This document shows, in pieces, positions 15,618 through 22,405 of a stretch of DNA of 64,000 bases. The notes beneath the pieces are model-generated. The model was not told where the DNA came from. It saw nothing but the letters and a program-made list of their open reading frames with translations, and made no database searches. Positions within the stretch are counted from its first letter, which is position 1. Each line of letters starts with the position of its first letter. The stretch comes from JAJPHF01 sp035293805 (GTDB taxonomy: Bacteria > Chloroflexota > UBA6077 > JAJPHF01). Position numbers and translations under genes: made by a program. The DNA lies in assembly GCA_035293805.1 (NCBI GenBank), contig DATGMD010000001.1, positions 62,001 to 126,000 on the forward strand, in the 5' to 3' direction.

Positions 15618-15887
15618 ATGGAGCAGGAAGCGTCGGCGCCCCAGGCAGTTGAGCAGGCGCTGCGGTCGGCGACCGGGCGGCCCCCGGCTGATGCTGCCGT
15701 CGCGCTGGCGGAGCTGGTCAACCGCAGTGCCGTCGAGCTGCACAAGCTGGCGCGGGCGCAAGCGCAGGCGCGGCGGGGGGAGGCGGACTGGGGCGACTGG
15801 GCGAAGCTCGCGAACGCCGCGCGCACGGCAGTGCTGCAAGCAGCGAGCTGCCGCGACGCGGCGCGCGGGCTCAGCGAAAGTGCCTAG
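15618..15887 (+). CDS. Small helical protein of unknown function
   Basis: Not recognised. The 89 residues are acidic, alanine-rich and predicted helical (VEQALRSATGRPPADAAVALAELVNRSAVELHK...). There is no signal peptide, metal motif or membrane segment. ATG 15618 follows GGAG at a suitable distance; GTG 15606 is an alternative. The gene is divergent from UDG (a TACAAT near 15541 could serve it) and ends 18 bases before the convergent ilvE stop. It fills the gap neatly, which supports its being real, but there is no homology evidence. Confidence 0.5.
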   Translation: MEQEASAPQAVEQALRSATGRPPADAAVALAELVNRSAVELHKLARAQAQARRGEADWGDWAKLANAARTAVLQAASCRDAARGLSESA

Positions 15888-15905
15888 CGCGACGAGCTGG
15901 CGCGC

Positions 15906-16892
15906 TTAGGAGGCGGGGTCGCCGGCGCGCAGGCCGACAGGTACCTCGCGCTCCTTTGTGGTCAGCGGGGCCCGGCCCGAATAGACGGGCATACACCACT
16001 CGGCGTACTTCGGGTTGCGGCCGGTGATGGCGTCGAAGTAGAGGTCCTTGAGCTGCTGGGTGATCGGCCCCACGTCGCCATCGGCGATCGGACGGCGGTC
16101 GATCTCGAGCACCGGCGTCACGTGGGCGGCGGTGCCGGTCATGAACACCTCGTCGGCGAGGTACAGCTCGTTGCGGGCGATGGAGCGCTGCACGGTGGGG
16201 AGGCCCAGCTCCTCCCGCGCGAGACGGATGACCGAGTCGCGCGTGATGCCGACCAGGATGTCCTGCGAGGGGTCGGGCGTCACCAGCTCGCCGCGGATCA
16301 CGGCAAAGATGTTCTCCCCCGAGCCCTCGCAGACCATGTCGTCCACGGTCAGCATGATCGCCTCGTCGCAGCCCTGCTCGTGGGCCTCGGTCCGTGCCAG
16401 CGCGCTGTTGACGTAAATCCCGGTGACTTTGCAGCGCGTGGGGATGGACAGGTCGGGGACGCGACGCCACGACACCGTGCAGCAGCGCACGCCCTTGTCC
16501 ACTTCGTGGTAGGCGCCGAACGGCACGCTGAAGAGCGCGAAGTCGTCGCGCAGATCGTGCAGGCGCACGCCGATGACCTCGGACCCCTTGTAGACGATCG
16601 GGCGGATGTACACGTCCTCGCGGTAGCCGTTGCGGGCCACCAGCTCGCAGGTGAGCTTGCACAGCTCCTCGGGCGAGTAGGGGAGGGACATCTTCATCAC
16701 GCCGCAGCTTCGGGTGAGGCGCTCGAAGTGCTCCCGTGGGCGGAACAGGTAGAGCTGGTCCTGCTCGGCGTTCCAGTTGCCGCGGATGCCCTCGAAGACG
16801 CCGGTCCCGTAGTTGAGGGCGTGGGTTACGATGCTTACCTTCGCCTCCGCAAGCGGCACGAACTCGTTGCGGAAGAAGGCGTAGGCTTCCAT
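15906..16892 (-). CDS. ilvE: Branched-chain amino-acid aminotransferase
   Basis: PLP enzyme for the last step of Leu/Ile/Val synthesis, or the first step of their breakdown. The 328 residues begin MEAYAFFRNEFVPLAEAKVSI. They show HALNYGTGVFEGIRGNW, the PLP lysine in RCKVTGIYVNS, and ECEGSGEN-type sequence (VCEGSGENIFAV), as in class IV aminotransferases. A GGAGG lies about ten bases before the ATG, and a good promoter lies about 70 bases upstream. Its product, a branched-chain 2-oxoacid, is the substrate of the Bkd complex 5 kb away, but the two are not in one operon. Confidence 0.93.
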   Translation of the reverse strand: MEAYAFFRNEFVPLAEAKVSIVTHALNYGTGVFEGIRGNWNAEQDQLYLFRPREHFERLTRSCGVMKMSLPYSPEELCKLTCELVARNGYREDVYIRPIVYKGSEVIGVRLHDLRDDFALFSVPFGAYHEVDKGVRCCTVSWRRVPDLSIPTRCKVTGIYVNSALARTEAHEQGCDEAIMLTVDDMVCEGSGENIFAVIRGELVTPDPSQDILVGITRDSVIRLAREELGLPTVQRSIARNELYLADEVFMTGTAAHVTPVLEIDRRPIADGDVGPITQQLKDLYFDAITGRNPKYAEWCMPVYSGRAPLTTKEREVPVGLRAGDPAS

Positions 16893-16957
16893 CGTCTCGT
16901 AACCTCCGCGGTGTCGCCGCCGGGTGGTCGCTTGGGCGCCCCTGGCGGTCGCGCCGG

Positions 16958-16987
16958 ATTATACTGGCCGCTGCCGGCGGGCGGCAA
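16958..16987 (-). promoter_or_regulatory. Sigma70-type promoter for ilvE
   Basis: On the minus strand: TTGCCG (16987-16982), an 18-base spacer and TATAAT (16963-16958). The leader would be about 60 bases. Confidence 0.6.
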
Positions 16988-17050
16988 AACGGGGCACTCC
17001 TTCGGGTTGCCGGCGGGGCCGCCGCGGCTGGTGGTACGGGATGTGCCTGA

Positions 17051-17056
17051 TATACT
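17051..17056 (+). promoter_or_regulatory. -10 box for the FAD oxidoreductase
   Basis: TATACT in GATATACTGG, about 95 bases before the ATG at 17151. No good -35. Confidence 0.4.
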
Positions 17057-17150
17057 GGTAGGTGACGGCTAGTGCCGTCGCCCGCGCGCGGCTTAGGGGC
17101 GATGCAAGGCGCCATCGAGCACCCCGGCCGGCGGCCCCAGACGACGACCA

Positions 17151-18386
17151 ATGGAGGACTCCTCAGCATTGGCCGAAGCACCGCAGCGCTACGTCATCAT
17201 CGGGAACGGCATTGCCGGCACCACGGCGGCCGACACCCTACGCAAGGGCGACGCGAATTGCAGCATCGTCCTGATCTCGGACGAACCCTACACGCTGTAC
17301 AACCGGGTGGCGCTGCCGCCGTTCTTGAAGCTCCAGGTGCCCGAGGCCAAGGTCTTCCTGCGGAACCGGGAGTGGCACACCAAGAACAACATCCAGCTGC
17401 ACCTGGAGACGCGCGTCGAGCGCGTCGACAGCACCGAGCGCGTCGTGTACACGAACACTGGCAAGACGTTCCCATACGACCGGCTGCTCGTGGCCACGGG
17501 CGGCCGGCCGAACCACCTGAAAGTCCCGGGCGCGGAGGACACGCCGTTCCTGTACAACTTCCAGTACCTCGACGACGCGAAGCACATCTCGGATCGGATT
17601 GCTGACTCGAAGGTCGGCGTGGTGACCGGCGGCAGCTACATCGCGTACGAGCTGGCCGAGGCCTTCCGGGCGCGCGGGCTGGACACGTACTGGCTGATTC
17701 GCGGGCCGCGGTTCCTGCGCTACATCCTGGAGGAGGAGGGCGGGGAGCTGGTCGACCGCATCGCCAAAGAGCACGGCGTCCACATGATGTATGGCGAGGT
17801 GATCAGCGGTCTGGAGCAGACGAACGGTCATACGACGGTGATCACCGGCAAGGGCGAGCGGCTGGCCACCGATCTGGTCGGCGCGGGCCTCGGCCTGACC
17901 ATGAACACGGAGTTTCTCGCGGGCACCCCGGTGAAGACGAACAAGGGGGTGCTGACCGACGAGTACTTGCAGACGAATGTGCCGGAGATCTTCTCGGCCG
18001 GCGACTGCGCCGAGTTCTACGATCCGTTCACGAACACGAGCTATATGATGGGTACCTGGGCGAGCGCGACGCACCACGGCCGCCTGGCGGCGCAGAACAT
18101 GCAGGGCGCGCATCAGCCGTACCGCGACGTGCCGTACTACACGAGCGGCCTGTTCGACTCGCGGCTGAGCGCCGTCGGGCTGACGCCGGACATCTTCCCC
18201 GAGATGGAGGCGATCCACCGCGTGGACTGGGAGAAGCGCACGTACCGGCGCCTCTTCTTCCGCGAGGACAAGCTGGTGGGCGCGATGCTGATTGGCGACC
18301 TGAAGCCGAAGGCGCCGTATACGAACATCATCCGCGAGGGCAAGTCGTACCCGGCGTCCGAGCGGGCAGCGCTGCTGGACGTCTAG
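17151..18386 (+). CDS. FAD/NAD-binding oxidoreductase (rubredoxin/ferredoxin reductase-like)
   Basis: Two-dinucleotide-binding-domain flavoprotein that probably passes electrons from NAD(P)H to an unknown carrier. The 411 residues have an N-terminal FAD site (VIIGNGIAGTTAADTLR, about 14-30), LLVATGGRPNH, a second nucleotide site with VVTGGSYIAYELAEAFRARG, and the C-terminal FAD motif IFSAGDCAEFYDP. No redox-active CxxC/CxxxxC pair is present, so it is not a disulfide reductase. It resembles the reductases of nitrite, rubredoxin and dioxygenase systems. The neighbours do not identify a partner. The start is uncertain by a few codons because no clear ribosome-binding site precedes 17151. Confidence 0.85.
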   Translation: MEDSSALAEAPQRYVIIGNGIAGTTAADTLRKGDANCSIVLISDEPYTLYNRVALPPFLKLQVPEAKVFLRNREWHTKNNIQLHLETRVERVDSTERVVYTNTGKTFPYDRLLVATGGRPNHLKVPGAEDTPFLYNFQYLDDAKHISDRIADSKVGVVTGGSYIAYELAEAFRARGLDTYWLIRGPRFLRYILEEEGGELVDRIAKEHGVHMMYGEVISGLEQTNGHTTVITGKGERLATDLVGAGLGLTMNTEFLAGTPVKTNKGVLTDEYLQTNVPEIFSAGDCAEFYDPFTNTSYMMGTWASATHHGRLAAQNMQGAHQPYRDVPYYTSGLFDSRLSAVGLTPDIFPEMEAIHRVDWEKRTYRRLFFREDKLVGAMLIGDLKPKAPYTNIIREGKSYPASERAALLDV

Positions 18387-18423
18387 CCGGGCGGTCGGCG
18401 GCGCACGTGAGGCCGGTAGGCAC

Positions 18424-18439
18424 GGAGGGTCGGCCCTCC
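18424..18439. other. Short hairpin between the FAD oxidoreductase and the hydroxyacyl-CoA dehydrogenase
   Basis: GGAGGG-TCGG-CCCTCC, a 6-bp GC stem with a 4-base loop, 38 bases after the upstream stop. There is no T-run, so it is at most a weak or Rho-assisted terminator. Confidence 0.3.
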
Positions 18440-18478
18440 CCGGCCGCAATCGTTAGTGGCCGATCTTAGGAGTGCGCC

Positions 18479-19327
18479 ATGCAGCGTCTGGGCGTGGTCG
18501 GCGCGGGCACGATGGGGATCGGCATCGTGCAGGTGGCCGCGCAGCAGGGGCTGGACGTGGTGGCCTGCGAGGTGGACGAGAGCCGCATGCAGGCCGCGAT
18601 GGACGGCTTGCGCGGCACGCTGGCGCGGTTGGTAGACCGCGGCCGGCTCGCGCAAGCCGACGTCGACGCGGCGCTGAGCCGAATCCAGCCAACGACGCAG
18701 TTCGCCGACCTGGCGGACGTGGACTGTGCTATCGAGGTCGTGCCCGAGGTCCTCGACCTCAAGCGGCAGGTGTTCGAGCGGCTCGACCAGGTCTGTCGCC
18801 CCGAGGCGGTTCTCGCCACTAATACGTCCTCGCTCAGCGTGACCGAGCTGGCGGCCGCGACACGGCGGCCGGAGCGGTTGGTCGGCCTGCACTTCTTCAA
18901 CCCGGTGCCCCTGATGGGCCTCGTAGAGATCGTGCGGGGCCTGCGGACCGACGCGGCGACGCTGGAGGCGGCGCGCGGGCTCGTGCGGCAGCTGGGCAAG
19001 ACGGCCGTAGAAGTGAAGGACACGCCGGGCTTCATCGTGAATCGCGTGGCACGGCCGTTCTACAACGAGGCGCTGCGCCTGTTGAACGACGGGGTCGCTG
19101 ACGTGGCGACGATCGACCGGATCATGAAGCTGGGCGGCGGCTTCCGCATGGGGCCGTTCGAGTTGATGGACCTCATCGGGAACGACGTGAACTTCGCGGT
19201 CACGAGTCAGGTGTTCGCCGGCTACTTCGACGATCCGAAGTACCGGCCGTCGTACTTGCAGCAGCGTGTGGTGCAGGCCGGCACCCTGGGCCGCAAGACC
19301 AAGCGGGGCTGGTACGACTATGAGTGA
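18479..19327 (+). CDS. 3-hydroxyacyl-CoA (3-hydroxybutyryl-CoA) dehydrogenase
   Basis: NAD-dependent oxidation of 3-hydroxyacyl-CoA to 3-ketoacyl-CoA. The 282 residues are standard for the short FadB-type enzyme. They show the Rossmann motif GVVGAGTMGIGI (about 5-16), NTSSLSVTELA, the catalytic His in GLHFFNPVPLM with Glu in LVEIV, and the C-terminal helical domain (KDTPGFIVNRVARPFYNEA, GPFELMDLIG, GRKTKRGWYDY). AGGAGTGCGCC precedes the ATG. The stop overlaps the start of a second, diverged homologue by eight bases. A thiolase follows 1 kb further on, consistent with beta-oxidation or butyrate-type metabolism. Confidence 0.93.
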   Translation: MQRLGVVGAGTMGIGIVQVAAQQGLDVVACEVDESRMQAAMDGLRGTLARLVDRGRLAQADVDAALSRIQPTTQFADLADVDCAIEVVPEVLDLKRQVFERLDQVCRPEAVLATNTSSLSVTELAAATRRPERLVGLHFFNPVPLMGLVEIVRGLRTDAATLEAARGLVRQLGKTAVEVKDTPGFIVNRVARPFYNEALRLLNDGVADVATIDRIMKLGGGFRMGPFELMDLIGNDVNFAVTSQVFAGYFDDPKYRPSYLQQRVVQAGTLGRKTKRGWYDYE

Positions 19328-20156
19328 GCGCGCTGCGATGCGGACGGCGCGCGGCCCGGTCCGGTCGGGGGAGGCGCCTGGCGGCAAGGTGCTGGTGGCA
19401 GGCGACGCCTCGCTCGCGGAGCCGCTGGCCGCGCTGCTGGCCGAGTCCGGCTGTTCGGTGAGCCTGTACGTCGTCGAGGGGGGCGGCGTGGGGCCGGCCG
19501 GTGTCGACCGCGCCACGGACCTGGCGGCCGCGGCGAAGGATGCGACGATTGCCTTCGAGACCGCGGTGTGGCCGCCCGAACGCAAGCGGGCGCTCATCGA
19601 AACGCTCGACCGTGCGCTGCCGGCTGAGGCGGTGCTGGCGACGCTCGCCACGGCCCAGGTGACAACGGAGCTTGCCGCGTGGACGACGCGGCCCGAGCAG
19701 GTGGTGGGGTTTGGCATGCTGCCGGGCGCTGCGGCCCCTGGCCTGATCGAAATCGCCCCCGGCCTGGCGACAGACGAGGCGGCGACCGCGACAATCGAGC
19801 AACTGCTCGTGGCGGCCGGCCGGGAGGTCGCGCGGGTGCGGGACGACGCGGGGCTCGTGCTGGCGCGCATCCTGTGCCTGATCGTGAACGAGGCGGCCGC
19901 GATGCTCATGGAAGGCGCCGCGACGGCGCGCGACATCGACACGGCCATGAAGCTGGGCACCAACTACCCGCACGGCCCCCTGGAGTGGGCCGACCTGCTG
20001 GGCGTGGACTTCGTATACGCGACGCTGGCGGGGCTGCGGGCGGAACAGGACGAGGACCGCTACCGGCCCTGCCCGCTGCTCCGCAAAATGGTGCTGGCCG
20101 GGCGGCTGGGCCGCAAGACTGGCCGAGGCTTCTTCGAGTACGCCGAGCGGACGTAG
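19320..20156 (+). CDS. Degenerate 3-hydroxyacyl-CoA dehydrogenase paralogue
   Basis: The 278 residues are related to the preceding gene, most clearly in the C-terminal domain (IVNEAAAMLMEGAATARDID, MKLGTNYPHGPLEWADLLG, GRLGRKTGRGFFEYAE). The N-terminal Rossmann loop is lost: VLVAGDASLAEPLAALLA stands where GxGxxG should be. The catalytic His is missing: GFGMLPGAAAPGLIEIA aligns with GLHFFNPVPLMGLVEIV, while the Glu is kept. It therefore probably lacks normal dehydrogenase activity. The ATG lies within the end of the upstream gene (eight-base overlap), giving tight coupling and suggesting equal amounts of both proteins, perhaps a heterodimer. This is inference; no structure supports it yet. 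Confidence 0.85.
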   Translation: MSERAAMRTARGPVRSGEAPGGKVLVAGDASLAEPLAALLAESGCSVSLYVVEGGGVGPAGVDRATDLAAAAKDATIAFETAVWPPERKRALIETLDRALPAEAVLATLATAQVTTELAAWTTRPEQVVGFGMLPGAAAPGLIEIAPGLATDEAATATIEQLLVAAGREVARVRDDAGLVLARILCLIVNEAAAMLMEGAATARDIDTAMKLGTNYPHGPLEWADLLGVDFVYATLAGLRAEQDEDRYRPCPLLRKMVLAGRLGRKTGRGFFEYAERT

Positions 20157-20235
20157 GCTCGCGCTCGCGGCGACGCCGCCCGAGTGGCTCCCCGTGACCC
20201 GGTAGCGGCGCCAGCCGTGGTCGGCCGCGCCCGGT

Positions 20236-20259
20236 GGCAACCCTGGCCTGGCGGTTGCC
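20236..20259. other. Inverted repeat downstream of the dehydrogenase pair
   Basis: GGCAACC (20236-20242) and GGTTGCC (20253-20259), a 7-bp perfect stem with a 10-base loop. No T-run follows. It lies between the dehydrogenase stop and the thiolase promoter. Confidence 0.3.
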
Positions 20260-20283
20260 GCTGGCGGGCGTGCCCGGGCGCGG

Positions 20284-20289
20284 TATAAT
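20284..20289 (+). promoter_or_regulatory. -10 box for the thiolase gene
   Basis: TATAAT about 80 bases before the thiolase ATG. No -35 at 16-18 bases. Confidence 0.45.
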
Positions 20290-20367
20290 CTCTCCTAATG
20301 AAGTAATGCCGCAGGGCGGGCCGAACTGAGGTGCGCCGCGCGATAGGGACCTGGGCCGGGAGGCAGC

Positions 20368-21570
20368 ATGGGCGAGCGAGAGGCAGTCATTGTCGAGGCG
20401 GTGCGCACGCCGATCGGACGCTACGCGGGCGCGCTGAAGGGCGTGCGACCGGACGACCTGGCGGCGCTGGCAGTCGGCGAGGTCGTGCGGCGCAGCGGGA
20501 TCGACCCGGCCGTGATCGAGGACGTCGTGCTGGGCTGCACGAACCAGGCCGGCGAAGATAACCGCGACGTGGCGCGGATGGCGGTGCTGCTCGCCGGGCT
20601 GCCGCAGTCGGTCGCGGGCCAGACAATCAATCGCCTCTGCGGCTCGGGGCTCCAGGCGGTGAACGCGGCCGCCCAGGCGATCCTGACGGGAGCGGGCGAC
20701 GTCTTCGTGGCGGGGGGCGTGGAGAGCATGAGCCGCGCGCCCTACGTCATGCTCAAGCCCGACGAGGCGTTCCCGCGCGGCAACATGCAGCTTGAGGGCA
20801 CCACGCTGGGCTGGCGGCTGACGAACCCCAAGCTGAAGGAGTACGCGATCAGTCTGGGCGAGACGGCCGAACGCGTGGCCGAGCGCTACGGCGTGCCGCG
20901 GGAGGACCAGGACCGATTCGCGCTGAGCAGCCAACAAAAGGCGGCGGCGGCGATCCGTGAGGGGCGGTTCCGGGACGAGATCGTGCCGGTCGAGCTGCCG
21001 CAGCGACGAGGCGAGCCGGTCGTCTTCGACACGGATGAGCATCCGCGGCCCGACACGACCCTGGAGCAGCTTGCGAAGCTGGCGCCGGCGTTCCGCAAAG
21101 AGGGGACGGTCACGGCCGGCAACTCATCGGGACTCAACGACGGTGCCGCGGCGCTGCTCGTCACCTCGCGCGAGCGCGCGGCTGCCCTCGGCCTGAGGCC
21201 GATGGCTCGCTACGTCCAATCGGCGGTCGTCGGCGTCGAGCCGAACTACATGGGGATCGGCCCGATTCCGGCCACGCGCCGCCTGCTGGACCGAACGGGG
21301 CTAACCGCGGACGATCTTGACCTGGTGGAGCTAAACGAGGCGTTCGCGGCGCAGGCGTTGCCGTGCATGCAGGAGCTGGGCTTCGATCCCGCGAAGGTGA
21401 ACGTCAACGGGGGGGCGATCGCCCTGGGTCACCCGCTGGGATGCACCGGCGCGCGGCTGGCGACGACCTTGCTGCACGAGATGCGGCGGAGGGGTGCGCG
21501 CTACGGCCTGGTGACGATGTGCATCGGCGTGGGGCAAGGCATCGCCACGCTGTTCGAGCGCGTCGATTAG
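20368..21570 (+). CDS. Acetyl-CoA acyltransferase (thiolase)
   Basis: Thiolytic cleavage of 3-ketoacyl-CoA, or condensation of acetyl-CoA units. The 400 residues are typical. The nucleophilic Cys91 lies in TINRLCGSGLQAV; the others are GGVESMSRAPY, NGGAIALGHPLGCTGAR with the catalytic His, and MCIGVGQGIA with the second Cys. The sequence is closest in style to PcaF/FadA-type thiolases. GGGAGGCAGC precedes the ATG. Its position after two 3-hydroxyacyl-CoA dehydrogenase genes suggests a shared pathway, though it has its own -10 box. Substrate chain length cannot be decided. Confidence 0.93.
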   Translation: MGEREAVIVEAVRTPIGRYAGALKGVRPDDLAALAVGEVVRRSGIDPAVIEDVVLGCTNQAGEDNRDVARMAVLLAGLPQSVAGQTINRLCGSGLQAVNAAAQAILTGAGDVFVAGGVESMSRAPYVMLKPDEAFPRGNMQLEGTTLGWRLTNPKLKEYAISLGETAERVAERYGVPREDQDRFALSSQQKAAAAIREGRFRDEIVPVELPQRRGEPVVFDTDEHPRPDTTLEQLAKLAPAFRKEGTVTAGNSSGLNDGAAALLVTSRERAAALGLRPMARYVQSAVVGVEPNYMGIGPIPATRRLLDRTGLTADDLDLVELNEAFAAQALPCMQELGFDPAKVNVNGGAIALGHPLGCTGARLATTLLHEMRRRGARYGLVTMCIGVGQGIATLFERVD

Positions 21571-21901
21571 CAGCCCGGCGCGCCTCGGACGCGAGGGATC
21601 GACTGTGGCCGCCGCGATGCGCCTGGCTGCGGGTGGCATATCGGACAGCGATTGAGACAGTTTTGTAACGTCGTAGGCCAGCGCTCGCGAGCACTGGCAC
21701 GGTAGCCTGTAGGAGTGGGCGGCGCCATCGGGCCAAGCCGCGATGGTGGAGGCGCCGTCGACGGAACCTAGGCAGAACCGCCCCGGCGCGCGATAACACA
21801 GCAGCGCGCCTCTCGGGGGCCACGCGGCGGAGCCATCCGCCAATGGAACGTTGCCGCGCTCCCGCGGCGCTGTCGTGGCTCCCCGCCGAAAGGGGACCCC
21901 C
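21571..21901. other. Intergenic region after the thiolase
   Basis: 331 bases. The only structure is a 22-base near-perfect palindrome at 21677-21698 (listed separately), beside an AT-richer stretch (GAGACAGTTTTGTAACG). No gene seen. Confidence 0.4.
21677..21698. promoter_or_regulatory. 22-bp palindrome, possible operator
   Basis: The sequence GCCAGCGCTC GCGAGCACTGGC reads the same on both strands at 20 of 22 positions. It lies next to an AT-rich stretch that may be a promoter, about 200 bases before the gene at 21902. Binding protein unknown; a chance GC-rich palindrome is possible. Confidence 0.3.
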
Positions 21902-22405
21902 TTGCAGCAACCGACTCTTCCCGGACGACGCTGGCCGTGGATCCGTCTGTTCGGTCGGAATCAGGCGGAGGGGGACGCGCCCGACGACGCGCAGCGCGGG
22001 TACGTGGAGGCGGCGCTGGTGTTGCTGGCGCGTTGCGAAGCGCTGCACCGGGACTGGCTGGAGCAGGTGGACGAGCAGCGGCGCAACGAGCGCCTGGCGA
22101 ACGCGGCGGCCGTGTACCACTGGCACTTGCGGGGCCTGCTCGACCGGCTGGCCGCGGTGGAGGTGCCGCGCGCGTTAGACGCCTGGCACGAGGCGTTAAC
22201 CGGATCGCTCGAGAGCGCAGCGAGCGCCACCCGTCTCATGAGCCACGGCTATCGCTTCAACAACGTGCGCCGCATCTGCGACGGGGGCGCTCGCCTGGAG
22301 GACGCGCTGGGCCAGGCGGTCGCCGTGCGCGACGCGCTGGTGCGGGTATACGACCTCAGCCCGGTCGGAGCGCACCAGCCTGCCGAGCGGGCCACCGGCG
22401 CCTGA
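21902..22405 (+). CDS. Helical protein of unknown function
   Basis: Not recognised. The 167 residues are mostly helical and soluble (YVEAALVLLARCEALHRDWLEQVDEQRRNERLANAAAVYHWHLRGLLDRL...). A TTG start at 21902 is chosen because GGGGA lies five bases upstream; the reading frame stays open upstream to 21851. The last 50 bases overlap the end of the convergent YfhO-like gene. The central region has strong coding character, with charged and hydrophobic heptads, so it is probably real, but its function is unknown. Confidence 0.6.
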   Translation: MQQPTLPGRRWPWIRLFGRNQAEGDAPDDAQRGYVEAALVLLARCEALHRDWLEQVDEQRRNERLANAAAVYHWHLRGLLDRLAAVEVPRALDAWHEALTGSLESAASATRLMSHGYRFNNVRRICDGGARLEDALGQAVAVRDALVRVYDLSPVGAHQPAERATGA

